Assembly: GCA_050485645.1 (NCBI GenBank)
Contig: JBJHBT010000036.1
Coordinates: 1 to 40,984 of the forward strand
Direction of reading: 5' to 3'
DNA: 40,984 nt
Origin: JBJHBP01 sp050485645
GTDB lineage: Bacteria > Pseudomonadota > Gammaproteobacteria > Steroidobacterales > Rariloculaceae
The notes beneath the pieces are model-generated. The model did not search any database. It was not told the DNA's origin and was given only the letters and a program-made list of their open reading frames with translations. A program made the position numbers and the translations under genes. This document shows, piece after piece, positions 28,519 to 38,330 of the stretch (position 1 is its first letter; each line of letters opens with the position of its first letter).

Positions 28519-28914
28519 AGGCCACCTATCAAAATGAAAACGAATTGCTTGTCGTCAGAATGGGGACGGCGGCCGGTTCTGTCTGTGCGGTAGCGCAGAC
28601 TGCTGATTGGCGCAAGCAGGGATTTTTCGTGCGTAGTGCTGATGGCCGCGGGCGGGGCGATCGGAGGGATCCTGATCGCGTGGATGGCTTACCCACGGCA
28701 GCCAGCACCTGATCGGCACCTGGCGGATCAGCGAACTTGAGGAGCCACCGTGAAGGGTCGCCCGCTCCTGACCGCGCACGTGACCGCGCAGGCTTCCTGC
28801 CGGGCTGATCGCACTGCACATTTTTCGCTCATCGGTGGGCTAGCGCACAGAAAATCCCCGACGACTGAACAAGCATGTCGGATCCCGACCTGCCCCCAAC
28901 CCAGGAGAAGATCC
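28519..28914. other. Non-coding or decayed region upstream of the small alpha/beta gene
   Basis: Nearly 400 nt carry no convincing intact gene. On the plus strand, one frame (about 28610-28740) reads a possible membrane helix (LMAAGGAIGGILIAW) without a proper start, and another (28692-28751) reads HLIGTWRISELEE before TGA. Both look like debris rather than genes. The divergent promoters for the Pmp3-like gene and the gene at 28915 must lie here, but no clear boxes were found. Confidence 0.35.
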
Positions 28915-29205
28915 ATGCTTGAGAGTCTGCGGAATCTGAAGATCTCAGAGATCGAACTGAGACACGGTTTGCCAGGTCCCGACAGCGAGTCACTGGTCAG
29001 CTATCTGCTCGCCAAGCGGGGCGTCGCGGCTGCGAAGTGGCGCGGCAATACAGGTCGGCTGCTGGTCGAATACGATGCCGATCTGTTCGGCAACTCGGCA
29101 ATCATCGAATTTCTGCACTTCTACGGCGTTTCAGTCGCGGCAGTACGCGACATGGTCGGCAATTCAGTCACCAGGACGTTGCTGCGATCTTCGTACCTGT
29201 CATGA
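28915..29205 (+). CDS. Small hypothetical protein, possible HMA-like alpha/beta fold
   Basis: The 96-aa protein starts at ATG 28915 with AGGAG 7 nt upstream. Its predicted order strand-helix-strand-strand-helix-strand (KISEIELRHGL, ESLVSYLLAKR, VAAAKW, GRLLVEYDA, NSAIIEFLHFYG, VSVAAVR) resembles heavy-metal-associated ferredoxin-like domains, including the 'GRLLVEYD' strand seen in HMA_2-type proteins. The metal-binding CxxC is absent, so metal transport is not implied. No signal peptide. The fold assignment is an inference from secondary structure alone. Confidence 0.65.
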   Translation: MLESLRNLKISEIELRHGLPGPDSESLVSYLLAKRGVAAAKWRGNTGRLLVEYDADLFGNSAIIEFLHFYGVSVAAVRDMVGNSVTRTLLRSSYLS

Positions 29206-29285
29206 GCCGGTTGTTGTACGCAACGCCGCCAACGCGGTGACGTGACGCAGATCGCATCAGGGCTTAACGATTTCATGGAGCTTTC

Positions 29286-29428
29286 ATGACTACCATCATT
29301 GCAGGACGCTCTCAAAAAAACAGGAGGAAGCCCAGAAAGCCGTATCGGACCTGATGCGTGCGGGATTCGGTGCCGATAAAACCGCAACATGTACACATTC
29401 AGTGCAGTTTCTTCCTCAGGGGGCCTGA
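29286..29428 (+). pseudogene. Frameshifted, truncated general-stress (YflT/17M-like) gene
   Basis: A well-formed start (GGAG, 5 nt, ATG 29286) opens MTTIIAGR, the classical beginning of short YflT-like stress proteins. After the run of seven A (29314-29320) the homologous continuation, QEEAQKAVSDLMRAGFGADK, is in the -1 frame. The zero frame stops soon after. The -1 frame also loses similarity near 29390 and closes at 29428, overlapping the end of the giant surface-protein gene. An in-phase A AAA AAC heptamer lies at the switch point, so programmed slippage is possible in principle, but the missing 3' part favours a dead gene. Confidence 0.6.
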
Positions 29429-32400
29429 CACACATCATGGGTAACGGAGAAGGGGCTGCCTGAGGAAAACACCCATGCATCCGCCACATTCGGATTGCTG
29501 TCCCTCGACTCAAGGAAGTTGACGACTGCCGCTATATTGCTACTGCCTCCGCCATAACCCTGCAGGTGCAGATTGGTTCCGGCAAAGTAATCGACAAAAT
29601 AACTGGTCTGTATGCTGCCGCCCGTCACCGTGGTGTGGTTATTGTTCAGATTCACGCACAGGCGGTTGTCTTGACCACCGGCGCTGCCCGAGTACATGGC
29701 GACCGCCCCAAGCTCTCCGCCCACGCCCGAAGAAGTGACGCTGATGGTGTTGTTGAGCACACTGGCATCGATCCGCCCGGTTTGGATGGCGCGGATGGCG
29801 ATGCCATCGACAATGTCCAAACCAACTGCGTTGCTGGGGTTCATGGTCAGAGTATTGTTGCTGATCTCGGTGATGATGTGGCCGTTATTGGTCCGCGCAT
29901 CAATATTGATCAGGCGGAACGGGGAAGTGGTCAGATACTCGATGACATTGCCGCGAATAAACCCGACAGTTATACCCGTACCCGTGTTACGTATCTCAAT
30001 GGCCGCTGCATCCGCTCCATCTGCTGCGCCGCTCATGGTGTTATCGCGAATATCGAAACTGCCGCCAGAGACGCTGGACATCTCCAGCACCACATGCCGC
30101 TGCTGATTGCCCGCGCCCACGCCAAAGTCACTGTCACTCACCTCCAGATGCATGCGCCCACCCGTGCCCAGGGCGTGGATACCGTATCTGCGGTTGTTGA
30201 TGAAATCGCTATTGTCGGCGCGAATCATCAGATTGCCATCGGCGCTGGAGGTGGCCCGCACCCCACTGGCACCGGCGCTGGTGGTATCGCGAATAGAGCT
30301 GTTGTTGATGTTCAGTGTATCCGCCTGGCCCACCGTGAGACTGCCGCTGCGTGCGCTGTTGGCCACCACGATATTATGGGTGAAGGAGTCCTGCACGGTG
30401 ACATTGTCAAGGGTGTTGGCATTCGCGCCGCTGCCGAACAGGTTCTCAAAGAAGATACCGTGTTCGTTGGCACCGTCACCGGCACCGCTGATCAGGCTGT
30501 TGCTTAAGGTAAAGTGGGTCACGGTATTGCCGTAGACACCGTGACGGCCGGTACTGCTGATGCTCAAGCCATTCAGACTCACATGGCTGGTATTGCTCAG
30601 CCGAACAGCATCGTTGCTGGTGCCGCTGATCACGCCGCCATCCCCCACCGCAGCGCCGTTACCGGTCACCGTCAACCCGGCCGTGCTGCCGGTGTCCTGC
30701 AAGAGGATACCGTGGGTGCCGCCGGAAGCATTGACACTGAGGAAGCTGATGCCGCCAACACCAATGGTGGTGCCATCCATAACCAGGCCCGTGCCATTGG
30801 TGGTGGCGATGGTGTTATTGGCGCCGAGAATCCGTAAGGTACCCGCCGAAATGGCATTTACCCCGATACCAGCGCTGTTGGTCACATTCAAGGCGTTAAA
30901 GGTGTAGTTGCCGGTGCCACCCGACACCATGCGTACGCCGTCACCGGTGGCGCCGGTCACAGTGGCTGAGCCAAAGGTGATATGACCGGTCACATTGTCC
31001 AGATTGATGCCCTGGCTGGTGGAGTTGGTGGAAGACACCGAATCCAGAGTAATGCCGCCCCCATCGATCAACAGGTCTTGCAGATGCAGCGCACGCCCGG
31101 AGCCGCTGGTGATGTTGTTGGAGTTGCCGATGGCCAGGGTGGGGCGATTGCCCGCAGCCAGACCCGTGGCCGCCACAGCATGACCAGCTGCTGTCTCCAC
31201 ATTCAAGGAGGCAAAATTCATGGTCGCGCCAGTGCCGCCCTGTAAGCTCACCGCTGTATTCCCGGCATTACTGAAACCAGTGATGCCAACATTGCCGAAA
31301 TTGACGCTGCCGCCGGTCTGATTGACCACCCGGATAACCTCGTCGGCTGCACTCGACTGGTTGGTGCTGGTGATACTGCCGAAATTCAGTGCGCCGCCAC
31401 TCTGACCACTGATATTGATCAGGCGCTGATTCTGATTACCGCCGACAATATTCAGACCACCGGCATCGAGGGTCCTGGCACCGGCGCCTATATCAAACAC
31501 GCCACCCGTGTAATTGCCCAGGCTGGTATCGGTCAGCGTAATAGTGCCGCTGCTACCGCTGCCCTGATCAATACTGAACAAATAGTGGTCGGTCAGAGAG
31601 CCCACCGCAATATCCGTCAGGGTCACCGCCGCCATATTGTTGTTCAAAGTGACTCCGGCTCCACCGCTGGCCTGGAAACTGCCGTTGCTGATCTGCACGC
31701 TGCCGCCGGTGGTATTCACCACCCGCACACCGTGACCGGTCAGGCTGCCGCTGCTCGCGCCCAACAGCACATCCGCCGTGCCGCCGTCCAGGCTGAACAC
31801 ATTGCCCGCCACAGCGATGCTGTTATCGACCAGCGTAATGTTGCCAGCCGGGTTTACGAGGTTGAACAGATAGTTACCGGCCGCCCCAAACTCGCTGTTC
31901 TGCACCGTCAGGTCGGTGATATCGCTGCCAAACAGGCTGTTGCTGCCGCCGGTGATACTCAGGTTGCGGATCTGGTTGCCATCCGCCAGGGTGATCACGT
32001 TGCCAGCCGTGGTGGTCAGGGTCGCCGCTCCCCCGGTATGTGAGATCACTGTCCCGGGGAAATCACCGATCAGATTCACCGGCACGTCCATGGCGAACTC
32101 GTTGTTGTTGCCGAAGCCCCCGACGGCCTGGCCGCTGCTCAACGTGAAACTGTTGTTGGCCAGGCCGGTAAAGTCGATGGCATTGCCGTCGTTGACGAAC
32201 ACGAATGTGATGAGATCGCCACTGTCGGCGCGAACCTGAGCGTCCGCGATACCGGCAAGATTATCAAGATCACGCCCGTCACCGGACCCGGTGCTGTTGG
32301 CCGCCACGAAGTACAACTCGCCGATCTGGCCGCCACTTGGCGTGAAGCGGGAATCGCCAGTGAGATCAACTGCGCTGAAATCGTATTGTCCTGACGCCGG

Positions 32401-35400
32401 GTTAAGGCCGATCGCATCCACCGCGTAGGCCCCGGGAGTGGCATTGATACTGCCACCACCGAAAGTGAAAAGGGCGTTGGCGCTGTCATCAGGATGATCG
32501 TTGCGACTGAACTGTACGCCACTGCCGGTAAAGTTCTGCAGGGTGCCACCGTTGATCACCGTGATGGTGCCGCCGGCGTTGGTCAGGTCTATCGCGGTCA
32601 CTCCGCCATTCACGTTTAGCGTGTCGGCGGTAAACGTTCCGCTGAAGCTTTCGAAATCCACGCCGGTGCTGTTGGCACCTTCGATGTTCAAGCCGTTGAA
32701 AGCGATCCCGCCCGTAGCGCCATTCAGGCTCAACCCGTGATTGCCGGTGCCGGTGATACTGGTGGCGCCGAAGCCGAAATCACCGTCGGAGTCGCTGACC
32801 ACGATGCCACTGCCGCCGGCGCTGTTCACCATGGTCGCGCCAATCGCGATGTTGCCGGAGATCTGATCAATGAACAGGCCATGGCCCGGCGCATCACTGG
32901 AGCTGACGCTGGTGAAGACGGACGCCATGGTCACCGGATCGATGTCCATCGCCGTGCCGTGGGTGGTGACGATGCTGCCACCGGTATTGCTGAACAGCAG
33001 CTCCTCAACGCCGCCCTTGTCCGCATCGCGAATGAAGAGGCCGGTGCCAGCATCGTTGCCGATGTTCAGGTCGCCGAAGGCCAGATCACCGAGCACGTCG
33101 TTCAACCAAAGGCCACGGCCGCTGACGCTGGCAGTATTGGCCAGATTGCCTATCGTCGTGTTGCCGCCAGCCACCTGCTGGATTCCGGCTGCATCCGGAT
33201 CGGCATCAAAGATGGCGCCGTCAACGACGATGCCGCCATTGCCTGCCGTATTGACCGTGTTGCCAATCAGGCTGGTGATCAACAACTCCCCTGCCCCAGC
33301 GCTGCCGTCCGCTCCGATGCCCACGCCGGTCCCTGCGTTGACGGTATTGCCATCCAGTGCAAGACGCAGATCGCCGGCGCCTGACTGAACTATATTGATG
33401 CCTGCCGCCTGGGCAGTCACCGTGGTGGTGTTGATGGACAACACGCGGTCGGTGCCGTCGTTGTTGACCACCTCGATACCGGTGTTGGCCAGGGCGCCGT
33501 TGCCGCCCAGAGTCAGTTCGTTTAGCGAGAGATTCGCGTTATTGACCAGAATGCCACCACTGGCCGTGCCGTCAATGCTGCCGTCGTTGACGGTAATTCC
33601 GCCGCTGCTTGCGCCGGCATCGCCCACGAGCAAACCGTAGCCATCAGCGCCATCCACAATCAGCTGATGGACCGTGATCTCACCGCTGATGTTGTCGGCG
33701 ACCAGCCCCGAGCCTGACACGTTGCTCAGCCGGGTGATGCCGTTGAAGCTGACGGTACCGGCCATGTTGTCCAGGACCAGGGCGTTGCCGCCAACATTGC
33801 TGAAGTTGTCGATGTTCAGGGAACCGAAGTTCACCGTGCCACCACTTTGTCCCGTCAGGCGGATCACGTGGTCCGAAGCCGCGTGACCGTCGCTGCTGAT
33901 CGTGCCCAGACTGATGGTGCCGCCGCTCTGACCGTGGATGTCGATCAGGTTAGAAGGCAGATTGCCGGCGGTGAGGTTGAAGCCACCGGCGTCGATGTTC
34001 CTGAGGCCAGCGCCGATATTGAATGCACCGCCGGCCAGGGCGCCGCTCTGGGTGACGTTCGTCAGTGTGATGTCACCCGTGCTGCCACTGCCCTGATCGA
34101 TACTGAACAGATAGTGGTCGGTCGCCGAGGCGACGCTGGTGTCTGTCAGGCTCGCGCCCGCAACATTGTTGTCCAGCGTGACAGCCGCAGCGCCATCGGC
34201 CCGCAGGCTGGCGCCTATGATGCGCACACTGCCGCCGGTGGTGCCGACCACCCGCACACCGCGGCCGATCAATGTGCCGCTGCCGGCACTCAACAATAGC
34301 TCCGCATCGCCACCCTGTACGTTGAGCAGGTCGCCTGCGACATCGATCGCATTATTGCTGAGCGTAAGTGCTCCGGATGCGTCGACGAAGCTGAACAGGT
34401 GGCTGCCGGCCGCACCAAACTCCGTGTTCTGCACCAGCAGACCCGCGAACCCATTACCGTTGAGGGCGTTCTCACCTCCGGCGATGGTCACGTGGCCGAT
34501 GCGGTTGTCGTCACCCAGCGTAATTACGTTACCAGCTGCCGTGGTCAACAGTGCTGCCCCGTTGCCGGTCGGATCAGTGATGGCCGATTCAGCGAAATCA
34601 CCAAGGATGTTGATCGGCCGATCATGATCCAGCGTGTTCCCGCTACCGAAGCCGGTAATGACCTGGCCGGCAGCCAGTGTGAAGGTGCTATTGGCGAGAC
34701 TACCGAAATCGACCGCGTCGCCATCATTGACGAATACGAAGGTCGTCAGCTCCCCGCTGTCTGCCCTGTTCTGCGCAGTGCCCGCCGTCGCCAGATGATG
34801 GATGCTGCTGCCGTCACCGCTGCCGGTCGCATTCGCAGCGACAAAGAACAGCTCGCCGATCTGACCGCCCCCCGGTGTCATGCGGAATGGACCGCTGAAG
34901 TCGGTCCCGGTGAAATCGTAAAGGCCCAGGGCCGGATTCAGACCCACGGTATCCATGACGAAGGCGCCGTCACCGGCAATCACGCTACCGCCACCGAACG
35001 TGAACAGGGTGTTCGCCGAATCACTGAAGTCATCGCCGGCCGAGAATTGCACGCCCACTGTGCCGAAGTTGCGCAACACGCCGCCGCTGGCAATGTCGAT
35101 CGTACCGCTGGCGCGCGTCAGATCGATGGCGGTTTCGCCACCGTCGACGTTCAGCGTCTGGGCACTGAAGGTGACGTTGCTGTCGGTGAAATTGATGCCG
35201 GTGCGACCGGCACCGTCAATGTCTATTGTCCCGAAGCCGACCTGGGCCGCGCCACCACTGAGCCTTATGCCGTCGTTGCCGGCGTTCAGGATGCTCGCGG
35301 AGCCAACGTCCACGACACCGGACACAGCCAACAGACTGATCGCCGTATCAGTCGCTGACTCCGACACGACCGAATCAAGGCGGATATCCGCGGCCAGCCC

Positions 35401-37293
35401 CTCAAGTGACAACGCAGCCCCTGCGCCAACCGTCGATACGGTGGCCTCACCGGCAGCAATCTCGAGTCGGCCTCCAGCAGCCGCATGTACGCCTGCTCCA
35501 CCGCTCGTGTCGATGGCAAGGACATCCGGTGTGAAGGCGATGTCGGAACCGGTGTTGCCGCTCAGATGTATTGCATCATGAGTGCCGGTGCTCAGCAGTA
35601 TCTGCGAACCGGAAAAACCGAAGCTGCCGTCGGTGTTGCCGTGCAGCGTAACGCCGCCCGCGCCATCCAGCGCATGTATCGGCGCGGAAATGGACACCGT
35701 ACTGCCGGTGGTGTTGCGTATGTCGATCACGGAACCTGCGATACCGCGACTCAACTGACCATCGTCGAATCCGATCGTCGCATTTCCACCATCAACACTC
35801 AGTGACGATGCTATTGAATCGCGGAAGCTGATCAGGCCAGTGGTTTGATTGAGTTGAACATCGCCCAGTGTGGATCGCAGGATACTCAGATCATTGACGC
35901 CATCAGCAATCAGGCCTGCGCTCATGTTGAGCGTGTCAACGACGATGCCATCGCCGGCAATCGACAGCGGTTGAGTCAGCACCGCCGCCTGGCCATCGCT
36001 GGAAAAGACAGCAGTCAGCGCAGCCGTTGCGGTGCCGCGCAGCTCCACGCTGGCACCGCCAGAGAGTACTCTAAGATGATCGACACCAAGCACTGCGACT
36101 TCGGAGAGGGCTCCACCGGACCCGTCCAGCACCAGCAACCCGTAGGATTCCACCAGGTTGGCCGCTGCATGCTCGAGTCCCGCCGGACTGCCAGGCGATC
36201 CGTCTCCGCCGCCCAGAGCCGATGCGTAAACGACGCGTCCGACCGTCATTCCGCTGTCGGCAAAAATCGCGCGCTCACGCACCGGTTCGAACTCACGAAA
36301 ATCGATGACACGCTCCTGAACACCCGTGATCACATCCACATCGCGCACAGGCGCCTGGGTCATGCGCTGCCGATACCATCGATCGTGACCGGCCGACACG
36401 CGACGTGCGCGATCTCCACCGATCGGCATGCGGAATTCGAGCCGGGCGAATCGCTGCGATCCGCGCACACTGTCACGCTGCCACTCGAACCCCACGTTGA
36501 GTCGCGCACCGGATGCACCCTGCAGTAGCGGAACTCGCCAGTCCGCGCGTACACGCGGCCCGGACACCGTCGGCACATCGCCAGCAGTAAACCGGTACCA
36601 GCCACCGTGCAGCCACAACTGCTGGGCGTCGCTACGCAGAGGCAGCATGAACCCGGCCTCAATGTCGGCACCGTTGATGGCGCGCTCGTATGCCTGGTAG
36701 GTGGTCTCCGTACCACCTGGCGACTGGAAGAAAAGATAGGAGTCCACCAGTTGCAGCGTCGGTTCAGCGCCGCCGGAAAGGTCGGTCTCGACTCGGACCC
36801 TATCGTCGACTGCCGACGCGCTCGAGCCGGCACGATAGGCGTTTACACGAGCGCTCCACCGCTCCGCCTGGAACTCGCTGCCTACCGTCAGCTGCCGAAA
36901 CGTATTGTCCCAGCGGCTGCGCAACTGGTCGAAGTACGCGTAACCACCGACCAGCAGTTGATCTTCCAAGATCAACTGACGATACCCCAGCCCAAGATTG
37001 AATTCACGGGAGTCGCGATCGTCGAGGCGACCGCGCGCATCACCAAACAGCAGCCGGTCGGGGTATTGCGTGAATGGAATGATCGTTCCGGCTTCGCCGA
37101 TGACCCGGCTGTTGCCGAGTCTCAGGCCGAAATAGGCTTCTGGGACCCAGTACCTGTCGTCCAGCGCGACGGCGGTCGCCTGTGCGGTACCGGCGATGGG
37201 TTCTGCGGAGCTCTGGCCAGACGCCTGATGGAAAGGAAGCACCACAAGCGCGGTGCATAGTGTCAGTGTCGAAAGAAGGCAGTCAGGTCGCAT
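29416..37293 (-). CDS. Giant inverse-autotransporter-like surface protein with beta-helix passenger
   Basis: The 2625-aa protein has a signal peptide (cleavage near ASGQ27), then an N-terminal outer-membrane barrel of inverse-autotransporter type (~48-310; YFGLRLGNSRVIGEAG, NLGLGYRQLILEDQLLVGGY, FARLEFRMPIGG), as in intimin/invasin exporters. After a linker (~310-360) comes a passenger of ~2250 residues made of short Asn/Gly/Thr/Ser-rich strands ('NTGSTVSISAPI', 'GVRVVNTTGGSVQI'), typical of right-handed beta-helices, instead of the Ig-like domains usual in this class. A large internal duplication is present. Adhesion or biofilm function is inferred. It is encoded alone; its 3' end overlaps a stress-gene relic. 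Confidence 0.87.
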   Translation of the reverse strand: MRPDCLLSTLTLCTALVVLPFHQASGQSSAEPIAGTAQATAVALDDRYWVPEAYFGLRLGNSRVIGEAGTIIPFTQYPDRLLFGDARGRLDDRDSREFNLGLGYRQLILEDQLLVGGYAYFDQLRSRWDNTFRQLTVGSEFQAERWSARVNAYRAGSSASAVDDRVRVETDLSGGAEPTLQLVDSYLFFQSPGGTETTYQAYERAINGADIEAGFMLPLRSDAQQLWLHGGWYRFTAGDVPTVSGPRVRADWRVPLLQGASGARLNVGFEWQRDSVRGSQRFARLEFRMPIGGDRARRVSAGHDRWYRQRMTQAPVRDVDVITGVQERVIDFREFEPVRERAIFADSGMTVGRVVYASALGGGDGSPGSPAGLEHAAANLVESYGLLVLDGSGGALSEVAVLGVDHLRVLSGGASVELRGTATAALTAVFSSDGQAAVLTQPLSIAGDGIVVDTLNMSAGLIADGVNDLSILRSTLGDVQLNQTTGLISFRDSIASSLSVDGGNATIGFDDGQLSRGIAGSVIDIRNTTGSTVSISAPIHALDGAGGVTLHGNTDGSFGFSGSQILLSTGTHDAIHLSGNTGSDIAFTPDVLAIDTSGGAGVHAAAGGRLEIAAGEATVSTVGAGAALSLEGLAADIRLDSVVSESATDTAISLLAVSGVVDVGSASILNAGNDGIRLSGGAAQVGFGTIDIDGAGRTGINFTDSNVTFSAQTLNVDGGETAIDLTRASGTIDIASGGVLRNFGTVGVQFSAGDDFSDSANTLFTFGGGSVIAGDGAFVMDTVGLNPALGLYDFTGTDFSGPFRMTPGGGQIGELFFVAANATGSGDGSSIHHLATAGTAQNRADSGELTTFVFVNDGDAVDFGSLANSTFTLAAGQVITGFGSGNTLDHDRPINILGDFAESAITDPTGNGAALLTTAAGNVITLGDDNRIGHVTIAGGENALNGNGFAGLLVQNTEFGAAGSHLFSFVDASGALTLSNNAIDVAGDLLNVQGGDAELLLSAGSGTLIGRGVRVVGTTGGSVRIIGASLRADGAAAVTLDNNVAGASLTDTSVASATDHYLFSIDQGSGSTGDITLTNVTQSGALAGGAFNIGAGLRNIDAGGFNLTAGNLPSNLIDIHGQSGGTISLGTISSDGHAASDHVIRLTGQSGGTVNFGSLNIDNFSNVGGNALVLDNMAGTVSFNGITRLSNVSGSGLVADNISGEITVHQLIVDGADGYGLLVGDAGASSGGITVNDGSIDGTASGGILVNNANLSLNELTLGGNGALANTGIEVVNNDGTDRVLSINTTTVTAQAAGINIVQSGAGDLRLALDGNTVNAGTGVGIGADGSAGAGELLITSLIGNTVNTAGNGGIVVDGAIFDADPDAAGIQQVAGGNTTIGNLANTASVSGRGLWLNDVLGDLAFGDLNIGNDAGTGLFIRDADKGGVEELLFSNTGGSIVTTHGTAMDIDPVTMASVFTSVSSSDAPGHGLFIDQISGNIAIGATMVNSAGGSGIVVSDSDGDFGFGATSITGTGNHGLSLNGATGGIAFNGLNIEGANSTGVDFESFSGTFTADTLNVNGGVTAIDLTNAGGTITVINGGTLQNFTGSGVQFSRNDHPDDSANALFTFGGGSINATPGAYAVDAIGLNPASGQYDFSAVDLTGDSRFTPSGGQIGELYFVAANSTGSGDGRDLDNLAGIADAQVRADSGDLITFVFVNDGNAIDFTGLANNSFTLSSGQAVGGFGNNNEFAMDVPVNLIGDFPGTVISHTGGAATLTTTAGNVITLADGNQIRNLSITGGSNSLFGSDITDLTVQNSEFGAAGNYLFNLVNPAGNITLVDNSIAVAGNVFSLDGGTADVLLGASSGSLTGHGVRVVNTTGGSVQISNGSFQASGGAGVTLNNNMAAVTLTDIAVGSLTDHYLFSIDQGSGSSGTITLTDTSLGNYTGGVFDIGAGARTLDAGGLNIVGGNQNQRLINISGQSGGALNFGSITSTNQSSAADEVIRVVNQTGGSVNFGNVGITGFSNAGNTAVSLQGGTGATMNFASLNVETAAGHAVAATGLAAGNRPTLAIGNSNNITSGSGRALHLQDLLIDGGGITLDSVSSTNSTSQGINLDNVTGHITFGSATVTGATGDGVRMVSGGTGNYTFNALNVTNSAGIGVNAISAGTLRILGANNTIATTNGTGLVMDGTTIGVGGISFLSVNASGGTHGILLQDTGSTAGLTVTGNGAAVGDGGVISGTSNDAVRLSNTSHVSLNGLSISSTGRHGVYGNTVTHFTLSNSLISGAGDGANEHGIFFENLFGSGANANTLDNVTVQDSFTHNIVVANSARSGSLTVGQADTLNINNSSIRDTTSAGASGVRATSSADGNLMIRADNSDFINNRRYGIHALGTGGRMHLEVSDSDFGVGAGNQQRHVVLEMSSVSGGSFDIRDNTMSGAADGADAAAIEIRNTGTGITVGFIRGNVIEYLTTSPFRLINIDARTNNGHIITEISNNTLTMNPSNAVGLDIVDGIAIRAIQTGRIDASVLNNTISVTSSGVGGELGAVAMYSGSAGGQDNRLCVNLNNNHTTVTGGSIQTSYFVDYFAGTNLHLQGYGGGSSNIAAVVNFLESRDSNPNVADAWVFSSGSPFSVTHDVCQAP
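31200..32660 (-). repeat. Passenger duplication, copy 2
   Basis: This coding segment (about residues 1545-2030) parallels another one ~2.54 kb away. Matching blocks in order include TLNVNGGVTAIDLTNAGGTI, SANALFTFGGGSI, SGGQIGELYFVAANSTGSGDG, FVFVNDGNAIDF, TTAGNVITLADGNQI, NSEFGAAGNYLF and TDHYLFSIDQGSGSSG. Boundaries are approximate and identity at the DNA level was not computed. Confidence 0.8.
33730..35200 (-). repeat. Passenger duplication, copy 1
   Basis: This segment (about residues 699-1188) carries the counterpart blocks TLNVDGGETAIDLTRASGTI, SANTLFTFGGGSV, GGGQIGELFFVAANATGSGD, FVFVNDGDAVDF, TTAAGNVITLGDDNRI, NTEFGAAGSHLF and TDHYLFSIDQGSGSTG. Divergence is considerable at non-motif positions, so the duplication is old. 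About 1.07 kb of non-duplicated beta-helix lies between the copies. Confidence 0.8.
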
Positions 37294-37508
37294 CGAACCC
37301 TCGGCGTCTGGCGAAATCGGACATCACGCAACGCCTGGACGTCGCCGCGAATACAAGTGGACTCATTGTCCGAAATCGGTCTCAGAAGGCAGCGCAGTGG
37401 GTCACGCTTCCGACACAAAAACGTGAAAAAATTCGAAAAGCAGCAGGCAGCAGGCGGCGAGCGCCGTCGCCACCGCGCGGGTCTGGATCGCGCTCACATC
37501 ACGCCGAC

Positions 37509-38273
37509 TCAGCGCAGATTAGCCGCTGCCTCGCCCATCTCGGCGGCCGTCATCGAGCCGCTGGCCAGCGGCTGCCCAAGATCGAACACACGCGAGCGCT
37601 CCAGCGATCCGATCACCACCGGATCGAATCCGGCATCGCGCACCAGCCGTTCGGCCATCGCCAACGCTGCGGCATCATCGCCACCCAGCGGAATCGCGAA
37701 GCGCTCCGGACTGCGGTTCGCTTCATTGGCCAGCGTCGCGGCCGGTATGCAGTTGAATGCCCGCACAAGGCGCGTGCCCGGCAGCAGCATCTGCGATGCC
37801 ATTCCGGCCCCCATGCGCTGCCACGCCTCGACTCGATCGCCATCGCGGCCGGCGATCGGGTTGCTGGTGTCGAGCACGACCTTGCCGGCCAGTTCGTCGG
37901 CATAGTCTTCGCCGATCTGCGGCATCGCCCCATAGGGCACGGACACCAGCACGACGTCGCCAAATGCGGCCGCTTCGCGCGGCGTGCCCACGCGCACATG
38001 CGCGCCCAGCTCATCGGCCAGATCCACCAGATCCTGGGGATTGCGCGACGAGATCACCAGTTCGTGACCGGCCCCGGCCCAGTAGCGAGCCAGTGTACCG
38101 CCGATGCGGCCGGTGCCTATGATGCCTATGCGTACAGGTTCTTCGTCTGCCTGCGCGTCTGCCTGCGGCGTGCCCGTGATCATCGCCGTCACTGCCAGCG
38201 CCGCAAGGGCACAGACCGCCACGAACGGGCGACGGGGCACGCGCAGGGAACGTATCGCGAGAGTTTCCTTCAT
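37509..38273 (-). CDS. Exported F420H2:NADP oxidoreductase-like Rossmann protein
   Basis: The mature part is an NADP-binding protein of the F420-dependent NADP reductase family: dinucleotide loop RIGIIGTGRIGGTLARYW, SSRNP for the phosphate, VVLVSVPYGAMPQI, VVLDTSNPIAGRDG, LVRAFNCIPAATLANEANR and FDPVVIGSLERSRVFDLGQPL. Unusually, a signal sequence precedes it (VPRRPFVAVCALAALAVTAM, ending ADAQA). The RRPFV core resembles a Tat motif, which would suit export of a folded, cofactor-bound enzyme. ATG 38273 is chosen for its GGAGG-rich ribosome site; the frame extends to 38318. Substrate is unknown, and F420 use is not implied by the family name. Confidence 0.85.
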   Translation of the reverse strand: MKETLAIRSLRVPRRPFVAVCALAALAVTAMITGTPQADAQADEEPVRIGIIGTGRIGGTLARYWAGAGHELVISSRNPQDLVDLADELGAHVRVGTPREAAAFGDVVLVSVPYGAMPQIGEDYADELAGKVVLDTSNPIAGRDGDRVEAWQRMGAGMASQMLLPGTRLVRAFNCIPAATLANEANRSPERFAIPLGGDDAAALAMAERLVRDAGFDPVVIGSLERSRVFDLGQPLASGSMTAAEMGEAAANLR

Positions 38274-38330
38274 CTTCTCCCTCCTCAGCCTGAACGGCCA
38301 TGGATAGCCTGCCTTCAAAAGGGATAATAA

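Noticed and set aside
30107..36528. Several plus-strand frames of 60-320 codons within the giant surface-protein gene
   Set aside because: The Leu/Pro/Val- or Gly/Ala-rich translations are antisense shadows of the repetitive Asn/Gly/Thr codons.
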